From: an uncultured Bacteroidia bacterium
GTDB taxonomy: Bacteria > Bacteroidota > Bacteroidia > Bacteroidales > UBA932
DNA length: 49,707 bases
Assembly: GCA_902780455.1 (NCBI GenBank)
Contig: CACZFO010000014.1
Location: forward strand, 1 to 49,707
Direction: 5' to 3'
Part shown: positions 25,745 to 34,498 of the stretch, piece after piece
Layout of the letters: every line of letters starts with the position of its first letter
How positions within the stretch are numbered: position 1 is the stretch's first letter
Notes under the pieces: model-generated
What the model saw: the letters and a program-made list of their open reading frames with translations, nothing else
Database searches by the model: none
Told to the model about the DNA's origin: nothing
Position numbers and translations under genes: made by a program

Positions 25745-27561
25745 TATCTGGCATCATAATCGCAGGCTTCTGCCTAGCTGCAAGGCTCTTCTATCTTCAG
25801 ATCATAGACGAGCACTACAAGGTCAGTGCAGAAAACAACGCCCTCCTGTACCAGACCCAATATCCTGCAAGGGGTGAAATCAGGGACCGCAACGGAAACA
25901 TACTGGTGGGGAACAAGACCACATACGACATCATGGTAACCCCAATGGACCTCCAGGAGTTTGACACCGCAGACTTCTGCCTGACGTTCCATGTAGACAT
26001 CAACGATGTTAGGCGCAAGCTTAAGAATTACAGGGAGAACCGCAGAAAGATAGGATACCAGACCTTCACCTTCATCAAGCAGGTCTCAAGCAGCGAATAC
26101 AGCCACTATGCAGAGAAAGCCTACAAGTTTCCGGGATTCTATGCCGTAAGCAGGACAGCCAGGATCTATCCGTATGAAGCCGGAGCAAGCCTCTACGGAT
26201 ACATCAACGAGGCAGACTCCGCATATCTTGCAAACAATCCGGAGTACCGGAGGGGAGACTATGTGGGAATCACTGGAATCGAACGGTCTTACGAGGATGT
26301 CCTGAGGGGGAAGAAGGGCTACAACATTATGGTCCGCGATGTTCATAACAGGATACGCCAAAGTTTCAAGAATGGAGAATACGACGTTGCGGCAGAACCG
26401 GGCAAAGACCTGATTGCCAGCATAGACGGCCCGCTTCAGCAATATGGCGAAAAGCTAATGAAAGACAAGGTGGGAAGCATCGTGGCCATAGAACCCTCCA
26501 CCGGTGAGATACTGGCCATCGTTTCATCTCCCGGCCTTACCGTAAACGACCTCTCCAACATCCGAAAGGAATACTCCAGGCTTCTGCAGGATCCGTACAA
26601 ACCCATGTTCAACAGGGCGGTCATGAGCGCCTATCCTCCCGGAAGCGTATTCAAGACGGTCAACGCCCTGATAGGACAGCAGAACAAGGTAATTACCCCT
26701 CAAACCATGTTCTCATGTTCCCGCGGTTTCTACTATGCCGGAGGAAAGATGGGCTGCCACGGGCACAGAAGCCCCCTTAATCTCAAGGAGTCCATAATGA
26801 TGAGCTGCAACGCATACTATGCAAACGTGTTCAGGGCCATCATGAGGGACCCGAACCACCAGCCCATCTCAGAGGCTTTTGACCACTGGAAGGAGCAGGT
26901 GATGAAGTTTGGAATAGGAGTGAAGCTCGGTAGCGACTTTCCTTCCGAACTCCAGGGCAACCTTCCGTCTACCAAGACATACGACAAGATCCACGGCAAG
27001 GGCAGGTGGAATGCCTATAACATACTCTCGCTGGCAATAGGACAGGGGGAGGTGGGAGCTACTCCTATGCAGATTGCAAATCTGGCCGCAATAATAGCCA
27101 ACAGGGGATATTACATCATTCCTCATCTGATAAAGAACGCACCGGACTCCGTGCGCCGGGCCAAGTATACTGAAAAACACTGGGTAGACATAGACCGCGA
27201 GCATTTTGATCCGGTGGTAGAAGGAATGTACCTTGCCGTGAACGCTCCTCCAGGTGCCGGAGGAACTTCCCGCAGGGCATACATAGACGATATCGTGGTC
27301 TGTGGAAAGACCGGCACCGCCCAGAATCCGCACGGAAGGGACAACTCCGTATTCATGTGCTTTGCTCCAATGGAAAATCCAAAGATCGCCGTCTGCGTAT
27401 ATCTTGAGAATTCCGGAGCGGGAGGAACATGGGCAGCACCCGTAGCATCCCTCATCGTTGAAAAATACATAAGAGGAGAGGTAAAAAGAACAGAGCTTGA
27501 GCAGATGGTTGCCAATACAAACCTAAAACAGTTCGTACCGGTCAGAAGCAGGAAAAAATGA
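25723..27561 (+). CDS. mrdA: Penicillin-binding protein 2 (elongasome transpeptidase)
   Basis: A 612-residue class B PBP. A transmembrane helix at about residues 5-25 is followed by the PBP dimerisation region (PARGEIRDRNGNIL) and a transpeptidase domain with SVFK (S308), the SCN-type motif in MMSCNAYY and KTGTAQ (K529). It cross-links lateral wall peptidoglycan together with the glycosyltransferase RodA, whose gene overlaps its 3' end by 4 bp. The start overlaps mreD by 22 bp; the next methionine would delete the membrane anchor. Confidence 0.94.
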   Translation: MDKKVLLISGIIIAGFCLAARLFYLQIIDEHYKVSAENNALLYQTQYPARGEIRDRNGNILVGNKTTYDIMVTPMDLQEFDTADFCLTFHVDINDVRRKLKNYRENRRKIGYQTFTFIKQVSSSEYSHYAEKAYKFPGFYAVSRTARIYPYEAGASLYGYINEADSAYLANNPEYRRGDYVGITGIERSYEDVLRGKKGYNIMVRDVHNRIRQSFKNGEYDVAAEPGKDLIASIDGPLQQYGEKLMKDKVGSIVAIEPSTGEILAIVSSPGLTVNDLSNIRKEYSRLLQDPYKPMFNRAVMSAYPPGSVFKTVNALIGQQNKVITPQTMFSCSRGFYYAGGKMGCHGHRSPLNLKESIMMSCNAYYANVFRAIMRDPNHQPISEAFDHWKEQVMKFGIGVKLGSDFPSELQGNLPSTKTYDKIHGKGRWNAYNILSLAIGQGEVGATPMQIANLAAIIANRGYYIIPHLIKNAPDSVRRAKYTEKHWVDIDREHFDPVVEGMYLAVNAPPGAGGTSRRAYIDDIVVCGKTGTAQNPHGRDNSVFMCFAPMENPKIAVCVYLENSGAGGTWAAPVASLIVEKYIRGEVKRTELEQMVANTNLKQFVPVRSRKK

Positions 27562-29018
27562 TGGAAGGTCTCTCATATTCAAGCCCTAAAAGGGCCAGGA
27601 AAGTAGATTTCGGACTTCTGCTTGCATACCTGTTCCTGGTAGTGTTCGGATGGCTCAACATCTATTCCGCCGTTTATTCCGAGGAACATTCCTTTATCCT
27701 GGATTTCAGCCAGAGATACGGCCTCCAGTTTATCTGGATATGCATATCGCTTGGTGTGGCCATAGTGCTTCTGTACATGATAAATCCAAGCCATCTGCCT
27801 CCTTTGTCGCCGATATTCTATCTGGTCATGCTGGTGCTGCTGGCCGCTGTAATTTTCCTCGGCAGGGAGGTGAACGGCTCCAGGAGCTGGTTCTTCATAG
27901 GCTCCTTCGGACTCCAGCCGGCGGAGTTCTCAAAGATTACAACAGCCCTGCTGCTTTCCTACATAATGAGCCAGTACGGATTCTCCCTGGCCAACAGGAA
28001 AGACGCCCTGAAGGCAGCCCTGGTGGTAATTGTCCCTATCCTGCTGATCCTGATGGAAAAGGAAACCGGCAGCGCACTGGTTTACATGGGTTTGATCCTG
28101 GTATTCTACATGGAGGGCCTGGCCGGATGGGTTATTGTACTTGGACTCAGCCTTATAGCCATATTTGTGATTACCATAGCGGCATCTCCGCTAACGGCTC
28201 TTGCTTGCGCCTTCGGAGCATGCTGCATAATAAGGTTCGTTATTTCCAGGAAGCTGGTCTGGACCTTGTGTGCAATACCGGTCACCGTATTGATGTTCTA
28301 CATCCCAACCCTGGCCGGGACCGAAACTTTTGCCTTCCTTGCCAATCTCAATCCGGAAGTCTGGGCACTGATACTGATGGCTCCTTTCCTTTTCTTCTGG
28401 ATCAGGGACCTTCTGTTCAGGAAAGAGGGCAAAGGAGGCCTCTACCTGCTGCTTTGCCTTGCAGCGGCAGTTGTACTCACTTTCTCTGTAGACCTGATCT
28501 TTGAAAAGGTGCTTCAGCCCCATCAGAAGGCAAGGATAGAAAACCTCTTGGGAATAACCGAGGACCTTCAGGGAATCGGATACAATGTCCATCAGTCCAA
28601 GATAGCCATAGGCAGCGGCGGACTCACCGGCAAGGGATTCCTCAACGGAACCCAGACCAAGTACAACTTTGTTCCGGAGCAAAGCACCGATTTCATATTC
28701 TGTACGGTTGGGGAGGAATGGGGATTTCTGGGAAGCCTGCTTCTGCTTGGCGTCTACATCTTCCTCATCACAAGGATAATCCACCTCTCTTCAAAGAACC
28801 CTGACGCCTTTACCAGGATATACGGATACTGCGTGGCCTCCATTTTCCTCATGCATGTAGTGATCAACATGGGAATGACCATGGGACTTCTGCCTGTAAT
28901 AGGCATACCGCTCCCGTTCCTCAGCTACGGAGGATCCAGTATGATGAGTTTCACCATACTGCTGTTCATCTTTATCAGACTGGATATGGAGCGTCAGAAC
29001 AAAGACGCCGACATCTAA
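27558..29018 (+). CDS. rodA: Peptidoglycan glycosyltransferase RodA
   Basis: A 486-residue SEDS-family polytopic membrane protein. SEDS signatures are present: GREVNGSRSWFFIG and LQPAEFSKI in the N-terminal half, QSTDFIFCTVGEEWGFLG in the large periplasmic loop region, and IGIPLPFLSYGGSSM near the C-terminus. It polymerises glycan strands from lipid II with PBP2. The protein is longer than E. coli RodA because of extra hydrophobic segments in the middle, usual for Bacteroidota. Its stop overlaps the convergent fabF stop in a shared CTAA. Confidence 0.94.
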   Translation: MMEGLSYSSPKRARKVDFGLLLAYLFLVVFGWLNIYSAVYSEEHSFILDFSQRYGLQFIWICISLGVAIVLLYMINPSHLPPLSPIFYLVMLVLLAAVIFLGREVNGSRSWFFIGSFGLQPAEFSKITTALLLSYIMSQYGFSLANRKDALKAALVVIVPILLILMEKETGSALVYMGLILVFYMEGLAGWVIVLGLSLIAIFVITIAASPLTALACAFGACCIIRFVISRKLVWTLCAIPVTVLMFYIPTLAGTETFAFLANLNPEVWALILMAPFLFFWIRDLLFRKEGKGGLYLLLCLAAAVVLTFSVDLIFEKVLQPHQKARIENLLGITEDLQGIGYNVHQSKIAIGSGGLTGKGFLNGTQTKYNFVPEQSTDFIFCTVGEEWGFLGSLLLLGVYIFLITRIIHLSSKNPDAFTRIYGYCVASIFLMHVVINMGMTMGLLPVIGIPLPFLSYGGSSMMSFTILLFIFIRLDMERQNKDADI

Positions 29019-30268
29019 TCTTCCACCTTGGCCAGAATCATGGTGCTGTTGTGGCCTCCGAATCCGAAGGTATTGCTCAGCGCCACTTTCACATCCCTCC
29101 TCTGGGCTGTGTTGAACGTCAGGTTCAGCTTAGGATCTATCTCCGGGTCATCGGTAAAATGGTTGATGGTAGGAGGAACCACACCGCTGTTAATTGCATG
29201 GATGCAGGCCATGGCCTCTATTGCTCCGGCTGCTCCCAGCAGGTGTCCGGTCATAGACTTGGTAGAGGATATGTTGATGTTGTATACGGAATCTCCGAAG
29301 ACCTCTGCAATAGCCTTAAGCTCAGCGATGTCTCCCAGGTGGGTGGAGGTTCCGTGCACGTTGATGTAATCTACATCCTCCGGTTTCAGGCCGGCTCTCT
29401 TCAGGGCTGTCTTCATTGCGGCCTTTGCACCCAGCCCGTCAGGATGAGGTGCAGTGATATGGTAAGCGTCAGCACTTACGCCGCAGCCCTTGAGTTCAGC
29501 ATAGATCTTGGCTCCTCTGGCCTTTGCGTGCTCGTATTCCTCAAGAACAAGGATACCGGCACCTTCTCCAAGAACAAAACCGTCCCTGTCCTTGTCAAAC
29601 GGACGGGAAGCTGTCTTTGGATCGTCATTTCTGGTAGAGAGGGCTTTTGCTGAATTGAAGCCGCCTACCCCTGGTATGGTAATGGCAGCCTCGGCACCTC
29701 CGGTTATGATCATGTCTGCCTCGTCCAGAAGGATGAGGTCATACGCGCAGTGGATTGCGTGTGAAGAGGAGGCGCAGGCAGAAACCGTAGCAAAGTTAGG
29801 TCCCATGAAGCCGTACTTTATGGAAACGAAACCGGCTGCAATGTCTGCTATCATCTTGGGAATGAGGAAAGGAGAGAATCTAGGATGGCATCCGTTAACG
29901 GTGTAGTCCATGACATTCTCCGTCATGGTCTCGATTCCACCCACACCGGAACCTATTATAACGCCGGCCCTGGACTTGTCGAGCTTTTCCAAATCTATTG
30001 ATGCGTCTGACACGGCCTGGTCTGCGGCAGCTACGGCAAACTGGCAGTAGCGGTCCATCTTGCGAGCCTCTTTCCTGTCTATGTACTTGAGCGGATCAAA
30101 ATCCTTCACTTCGCAGGCAAACCTGGTAGTAAACTCCGTTGCATCAAATCTTGTGATAGGACCGGCACCGCTGACACCGGCATCCAATGCCTTGAAATAT
30201 TCTTCCGGGTTGTTTCCTAAGGGATTGAATGTACCAAGTCCGGTTACTACCACTCTCCTCTTTTCCAT
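29015..30268 (-). CDS. fabF: Beta-ketoacyl-ACP synthase II
   Basis: A 417-residue thiolase-fold condensing enzyme of fatty-acid elongation. The nucleophile is in TVSACASSSHA and the two catalytic histidines are in NVHGTSTHLGD and KSMTGHLLGAAG, giving the Cys-His-His triad of KAS I/II. Length is standard. It is transcribed behind acpP across an 86-bp gap containing a terminator-like hairpin and no promoter box, so it probably receives only read-through transcription. Confidence 0.95.
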   Translation of the reverse strand: MEKRRVVVTGLGTFNPLGNNPEEYFKALDAGVSGAGPITRFDATEFTTRFACEVKDFDPLKYIDRKEARKMDRYCQFAVAAADQAVSDASIDLEKLDKSRAGVIIGSGVGGIETMTENVMDYTVNGCHPRFSPFLIPKMIADIAAGFVSIKYGFMGPNFATVSACASSSHAIHCAYDLILLDEADMIITGGAEAAITIPGVGGFNSAKALSTRNDDPKTASRPFDKDRDGFVLGEGAGILVLEEYEHAKARGAKIYAELKGCGVSADAYHITAPHPDGLGAKAAMKTALKRAGLKPEDVDYINVHGTSTHLGDIAELKAIAEVFGDSVYNINISSTKSMTGHLLGAAGAIEAMACIHAINSGVVPPTINHFTDDPEIDPKLNLTFNTAQRRDVKVALSNTFGFGGHNSTMILAKVED

Positions 30269-30292
30269 ATATGAAATGTTTAACTTGTTATC

Positions 30293-30335
30293 AAAAAATA
30301 AGGGAAACCCCTCGTTGAAAAACTAAGGGTTTCCC
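30293..30335 (-). terminator. Terminator-like hairpin between acpP and fabF
   Basis: Read on the minus strand, GGGAAACCC (30335-30327) pairs perfectly with GGGTTTCCC (30310-30302) across a 16-base loop and is followed by a T-rich run TTATTTTTTG. It sits inside the acpP-fabF operon and would act as a partial terminator or processing site, lowering fabF expression relative to acpP. Confidence 0.75.
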
Positions 30336-30354
30336 CTAAAAAGGCAATTGGAGC

Positions 30355-30591
30355 TTAGTTCTTCTGAGCCTCAATATATTTTACTGCATCACCTACAGTA
30401 GCAATTTTCTGTGCCTCTTCCTCTGGAATCTGGATTTCGAAAGCCTTCTCGAATTCCATGATCAATTCAACTGTGTCAAGAGAATCAGCGCCAAGATCCT
30501 TAGTGAAGTTTGCTTCTGGAGTGATTTCAGCCTCGTCAACGCCCAACTTTTCAACGATGATCTCTTTTACCTTTGAAGTAATGTCTGCCAT
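30355..30591 (-). CDS. acpP: Acyl carrier protein
   Basis: A 78-residue acidic four-helix carrier. The phosphopantetheine attachment serine is S37 in [17 protein letters not shown]. It shuttles acyl intermediates in fatty-acid synthesis and is the substrate carrier for FabF encoded downstream. Its upstream region has an exact TATATTTG promoter box 48 bp before the start. Confidence 0.97.
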   Translation of the reverse strand: MADITSKVKEIIVEKLGVDEAEITPEANFTKDLGADSLDTVELIMEFEKAFEIQIPEEEAQKIATVGDAVKYIEAQKN

Positions 30592-30639
30592 GATTAAAAA
30601 ATTTAGTTAATACAATAAGTTTATAATTTTAGTATGCCG

Positions 30640-30674
30640 CAAATATAATCATTTTTTTTTAATGAGTATATTTG
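30640..30674. promoter_or_regulatory. Divergent promoter boxes for acpP and purN
   Basis: TATATTTG on the minus strand at 30647-30640 serves acpP. TATATTTG on the plus strand at 30667-30674 serves the broken purN, 68 bp before its ATG. The purN promoter therefore looks intact although the gene is not. Confidence 0.62.
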
Positions 30675-30742
30675 TCCATAGCAAGCCCTTACATGGGGGC
30701 ATGCATAGCAAAACAGATGCCAGACAATAAAACGGTAACAGA

Positions 30743-31302
30743 ATGTACAGGATTGCAGTATTCGCCTCAGGCAGCGGAACCAATGCCGAGAACCTCATAA
30801 GACATTTCAATTCACAGCCTTCAGACAGTGCCAAGGCAAGGGTGGAACTTGTGGTTTGCAACAAGGAGAACGCCTACGTGCTCACCCGCGCAAAGAATCT
30901 GGGCGTACCTTCCATCGTGATGAAAAAGAGCCAGTTGTGCCTCACCGATGAGAACGTTCATCCGAGCATCGTTGAAGTCCTCAAGGAAAATGATATAGAC
31001 CTGATCATTCTGGCCGGCTATCTCCTTCAGGTGCCAAGGGAGCTTATTGCCCTTTATCCGGACAGGATAATAAACATCCACCCGGCCCTTCTGCCAAAAT
31101 TCGGAGGAAAGAAAACAAGGAAAAATACAGTGGCATCACAATCCACCTCGTAGACGAGGAAATGGACCACGGAAGGATTCTCTTCCAGTCTTCTTTCATC
31201 CTCAGCCCGGAAGAGACCCTGGAATCTCTTGAAGAAAAAATCCACATCCGAGAGCAGGCGGACTATCCGAGAGTAGTCGAAGCCTATCTTAATACTCTTT
31301 GA
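30743..31302 (+). pseudogene. purN: Phosphoribosylglycinamide formyltransferase, broken by internal deletion and frameshift
   Basis: The first 122 codons give a normal PurN N-terminus (VFASGSGTNAENLI; catalytic INIHPALLPKFGG) and then run out of frame to a stop at 31151-31153. From about 31111 another frame encodes the expected C-terminus: NKEKYSGITIH, LVDEEMDHGRILFQ with the catalytic aspartate, ending at 31302. Between GGK and NKEKYSG about 13 residues of the conserved GMYG..VH..V segment are missing. The lesion is therefore a deletion of roughly 40 bases, not a multiple of three, rather than a single-base error. As read, no active enzyme for the third step of purine synthesis can be made from this locus. 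A local assembly error or a second purN/purT elsewhere would change the interpretation. Confidence 0.88.
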
Positions 31303-31315
31303 TATACTCTTTGAT
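31292..31315. repeat. Perfect 12-bp tandem duplication at the purN 3' end
   Basis: ATACTCTTTGAT occurs twice back to back (31292-31303 and 31304-31315). The first copy holds the purN C-terminal stop; the second runs to the first base of the convergent reductase stop codon. It looks like a replication-slippage duplication. Confidence 0.85.
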
Positions 31316-33279
31316 TATTTGCCGAAAGCCTCAAGGCCTTTCTTGAGGAAAGCAACGTAATTGTCCACGTTCAGGTTATAGCCCATAGGGTCTACCAGCG
31401 GATTTCCGTCAGAATCCAGAACCAGGTAGAACGGCTGGGCGTTGGCCTTGAATTTCTCCATCACAAAACGGGAGTTGATCTTTCCCATACCTTTGAGAAC
31501 CGTTCCGTCTTCAAGGGTCAGGTAATCCTCAGGCATCACATCCATCTTGTCATCTCCGTAAAGTGAACAGATTACAAAGTCGTCGCGGAGCATCTGGAGA
31601 ACCTTAGGATCGCTCCATACCCTTGCCTCCATCTCGCGGCAGTTCACGCATCCGTGGCCCGTAAAGTCAAAGAATATGGGCTTGCCCTGCTCCCTGGACG
31701 CCTTGAGGGCTTCGTCAAAAGTGAAGTAACCCACCAGGCCGTGCGGCAGATGCAGCTTGTCGGAATATTTGCGGTCGGGGACAACGGCATTAGCCGGGGC
31801 CGAAGACGGACTGTAGGTTCCAACGGCCGAACCGCTGGTATGGGCAACCACAAAGTCCTGGGTCTGGATCGGAGGCAGGTATCCGCTGAGGGCCTTGAGC
31901 GGAGCACCCCACATTCCCGGAATCATGTAAACCATGAAGGCAAAGGTTATGATGGCCAGTATCAGCCTTCCCACTCCTACGTGGTCTGAAGGAGAGTCAT
32001 ACTTGAACCTCAGCTTGCCAAGGAGATACATGCCAAGAAGTCCGGCAATCACAATCCAGAATGCAAGATAGACCTCCCTGTCCAGGATTCCCCAGTGATA
32101 GGTCTGGTCTGCAACGGAAAGGAACTTAAGACCCAGGGCCAGTTCTATGAAGCCCAGCACCACCTTTACGCTGTTGAGCCACCCTCCGCTCTTGGGGAGC
32201 TTCTTCAGAAGTGAAGGAGCAAAGGCGAATATCGTGAAAGGAATGGCAAAGACTATAGAGAATACCAGCATCACGATAATCGGTGTCATTATCTCACCCT
32301 GCATGCTCTTGATTATCGCTGAGCCAACTATAGGCCCCGTGCATGAGAAAGAAACCAGAACCAGCGTGAGGGCCATGAAGAACACGCCTATCATTCCTCC
32401 GCGATTTGATTTGTTGTCTGCCTTGTTCACCATGGAACTTGGAAGGGTTATCTCGAAAGCCCCGAAGAAGCTCAGCGCAAATACCACGAATATCAGGAAG
32501 AACAGCACGTTTATCCAACTGGTTGCTATCCAGTTGAATATGTCGGCTGCCATATTTTCTCCGCCGATTATGCGGGTAAGCAATATTATGACCGCTATGG
32601 GTATGGTATAGATCAGAACTATGGATATTCCGTAAAGGAAAGCAAAGAACTTCCCTTTTGCCGGATTCTTTTCATTCTGTTTCAGGAAGAACGAAACGGT
32701 CATCGGAATCATAGGAAAGACGCAAGGGGTGAGAAGGGCAAGCAACCCCCACCCAATGGCCTCGAGGATGAATCCCCAGATGGAGCCGGAAGACTTCTTT
32801 TCCTGTGCAACCTCTGCCTGTGAAGGCATTGTAAGGCTCATTTCAGATTCCTGGGGAGCCACGCAGCTTCCGTTTGTACATGCCTGGTACTCCACCAGCA
32901 CGCTTATCTTTCCTGCCGCACCCGGCCCCAACTTTATCTTCCGGGCCAGCACGTCACCGTTTTCCACCAGTTCTATCTCCATCCCGAAGGTTTCGTCCAT
33001 TACCTTCCGGCCCCCCTTCTTGATATAGGGTTCTCCTACAAGTTCCACTCCTTCTCCACCGACTGTAAGGACAGTAGGATTCGGGCCACCTTCATAGGGA
33101 CCTAATCCGTAAGTGTGCCATCCCTCTTCTATCTTTGCCACCACCTGAACTTCATACACGCCAGGTTCTACCTCTTCTATCTGGGATTTCCATTTTACAG
33201 GTTCACCGACATCGAACTGTGCAAAAGCTGAAGACAGAGTGACAAATACAGCAACTGCAGTAAGGAGAAACTTCTTCAT
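31315..33279 (-). CDS. DsbD-type thiol:disulfide interchange protein
   Basis: A 654-residue membrane reductase. The start at 33279 begins a clean signal peptide ending near SSAFAQ. Domains in order are a periplasmic DsbD-alpha-like N-domain with a cysteine pair (YQACTNGSC), an eight-helix CcdA-type core with FTPCVFPMIPM and SFSCTGPIVG carrying the two membrane cysteines, and a C-terminal thioredoxin domain with C544-V-N-C547 (GHGCVNCREME). It should move electrons from cytoplasmic thioredoxin to periplasmic thiol proteins. All three cysteine pairs are present. It is a single-gene unit with its own promoter. DipZ/DsbD naming varies. Confidence 0.9.
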   Translation of the reverse strand: MKKFLLTAVAVFVTLSSAFAQFDVGEPVKWKSQIEEVEPGVYEVQVVAKIEEGWHTYGLGPYEGGPNPTVLTVGGEGVELVGEPYIKKGGRKVMDETFGMEIELVENGDVLARKIKLGPGAAGKISVLVEYQACTNGSCVAPQESEMSLTMPSQAEVAQEKKSSGSIWGFILEAIGWGLLALLTPCVFPMIPMTVSFFLKQNEKNPAKGKFFAFLYGISIVLIYTIPIAVIILLTRIIGGENMAADIFNWIATSWINVLFFLIFVVFALSFFGAFEITLPSSMVNKADNKSNRGGMIGVFFMALTLVLVSFSCTGPIVGSAIIKSMQGEIMTPIIVMLVFSIVFAIPFTIFAFAPSLLKKLPKSGGWLNSVKVVLGFIELALGLKFLSVADQTYHWGILDREVYLAFWIVIAGLLGMYLLGKLRFKYDSPSDHVGVGRLILAIITFAFMVYMIPGMWGAPLKALSGYLPPIQTQDFVVAHTSGSAVGTYSPSSAPANAVVPDRKYSDKLHLPHGLVGYFTFDEALKASREQGKPIFFDFTGHGCVNCREMEARVWSDPKVLQMLRDDFVICSLYGDDKMDVMPEDYLTLEDGTVLKGMGKINSRFVMEKFKANAQPFYLVLDSDGNPLVDPMGYNLNVDNYVAFLKKGLEAFGK

Positions 33280-33303
33280 AACATCAACAAAATCTATGTT
33301 ATG

Positions 33304-33334
33304 CAAAAATAGAAAGCGGGAGTTACAAAAGCAA
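33304..33334 (-). promoter_or_regulatory. Promoter of the DsbD-type gene
   Basis: Minus strand TATTTTTG at 33311-33304 with TTG at 33334-33332, a spacer of 20 bp. A 9-bp inverted repeat, GCGGGAGTT (33316-33324) and AACCCCCGC (33333-33341), with one mismatch, overlies the spacer and the upstream box and may be a regulator site. Confidence 0.55.
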
Positions 33335-33341
33335 CCCCCGC

Positions 33342-33580
33342 AACAACTAATCGAAAAAAAAAAAACGAATCTATGAACACTTGTGACTAGTTGTTTATCT
33401 TATATCTTGTATTCCTTACTTAAAATTATCTGAAAACTGTTTTCTTTCATTAGACTGCATGAAAAGCCGAATGTAAAAGGACGGGGTTAATTTTTTAAGA
33501 AAGGAGATTACGGTTTCTAATCTTCCTGCAGGAGTGCAATTTTCATGGGATCTCTAATTTGCTAATTATTAGTTTTTTTT
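33342..33580. other. AT-rich non-coding stretch at the left edge of the islet
   Basis: After a run of twelve A residues the base composition drops to strongly AT-rich and stays so to about 34.75 kb. I find no reading frame of note on either strand, no tRNA and no clear hairpin here; a CCTGCAGG palindrome lies near 33526. It marks the left edge of the only accessory-looking segment in the window. Confidence 0.5.
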
Positions 33581-33757
33581 TACCTTTGGAAAACTACAGT
33601 AGTAGTAGAGCAGTATACTACAAATCCATTCCCTAATGGAGGGAGTCTAGAGAATCACTCTGTTAATAGCTTCTCACAAGAGGAAATCAATAGAATAGTT
33701 TCAACGTCTAATCGTAATGGAAAGAATGAAAAATGGGAGCAAAATCAATTAAAGTAA
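33566..33757 (+). pseudogene. Start-less reading frame upstream of the lipoprotein gene
   Basis: A stop-to-stop frame of 63 codons with no ATG, GTG or TTG in frame. Its second half reads like real protein (NPFPNGGSLENHSVNSFSQ, then EEINRIVSTSN) and overlaps the lipoprotein start by 25 bp. A TACCTTTG promoter box (33581-33588) cuts through its 5' part. It may be the tail of a deleted gene, for instance a polymorphic-toxin tip beside its immunity gene, but no family is recognised and chance cannot be excluded. Confidence 0.3.
33581..33588 (+). promoter_or_regulatory. Promoter box upstream of the lipoprotein gene
   Basis: TACCTTTG matches TAnnTTTG exactly and lies 144 bp before the lipoprotein start at 33733. 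It implies a long leader or translation of the intervening frame. Confidence 0.4.
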
Positions 33758-34464
33758 TATTAATCCTTATTTTTTTAGGGGGGTGTCTTAGGACTCCCAA
33801 ACATCCGAACAACTATTTTTTTAAGCATTTGAGTTCGGGTAATTCACAATTAGCCCAAAAAGACAAAAGAGATATTTCTCATAGTTTTATAATGAATGTC
33901 GAATATCTTAGATGTAATCCAGAAGTATTTGAGCAAATTAATTTTTATAAGCCATATTCAGAACGTTTTGATTCAATTAACAAAAAGTATATTCCGTCTC
34001 CTATACCGACAGATCAACAGCTGATAGTTAGTACTGAAAGAATAGAATATAGCAAAGACAGTTGTTTTTGTTTTGCCATACTTCTTATAGAGAACCACTT
34101 CTCTTCACTCAAGGGATTTGAAGATGCTAGAGTATTGGGACGATTTTATGACTCTCAAGCTATTATTGGTTATCGTAAATCAAAGAATGATATTTTCAAA
34201 ATATATCCTGATGATCTTTTCAAGGCAACAGGTTTTACTGATAAAAACACACCTGTTGAAATAGTAGAGAGAGATTATTCTTGTAAACTAAAGAAGTTTG
34301 GAAGAGTTGCAGGTTCTATTTATCGAGATAAGACATTTAATGAGAATGTTGGAGACTCATTGTTTTTTGAAAACTCACCTTTTTTCCAAAAATATAATGA
34401 CACTACATTCAATTTTCAGATGTATAGATGGGGGGAGGATTACAGACATGATTATCCATACTAA
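33733..34464 (+). CDS. Hypothetical lipoprotein of the AT-rich islet
   Basis: A 243-residue protein I do not recognise. The N-terminus is a short lipoprotein signal (hydrophobic ILILIFLGGC, acylation cysteine C18 in an LGGC lipobox). The mature part is soluble, rich in Asn, Lys, Phe and Tyr. It has two close cysteines in DSCFCF and a further one at about residue 189, and no repeats or known motifs. Base and codon use are quite unlike the neighbours (TTT, AAT, TAT and AGA prevail), pointing to horizontal acquisition. Exposed or periplasmic location is expected. An immunity protein of a contact-dependent toxin is one possibility, given the fragment just upstream, but this is inference only. Confidence 0.65.
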   Translation: MGAKSIKVILILIFLGGCLRTPKHPNNYFFKHLSSGNSQLAQKDKRDISHSFIMNVEYLRCNPEVFEQINFYKPYSERFDSINKKYIPSPIPTDQQLIVSTERIEYSKDSCFCFAILLIENHFSSLKGFEDARVLGRFYDSQAIIGYRKSKNDIFKIYPDDLFKATGFTDKNTPVEIVERDYSCKLKKFGRVAGSIYRDKTFNENVGDSLFFENSPFFQKYNDTTFNFQMYRWGEDYRHDYPY

Positions 34465-34498
34465 TTGTGCCTGCTATTCTTGTTCTCTCTATAGTGTA

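Noticed and set aside
31105..31130. Programmed ribosomal frameshift in purN at the A-rich run.
   Set aside because: A frameshift alone would not explain the missing conserved segment of about 13 residues; a deletion explains both.
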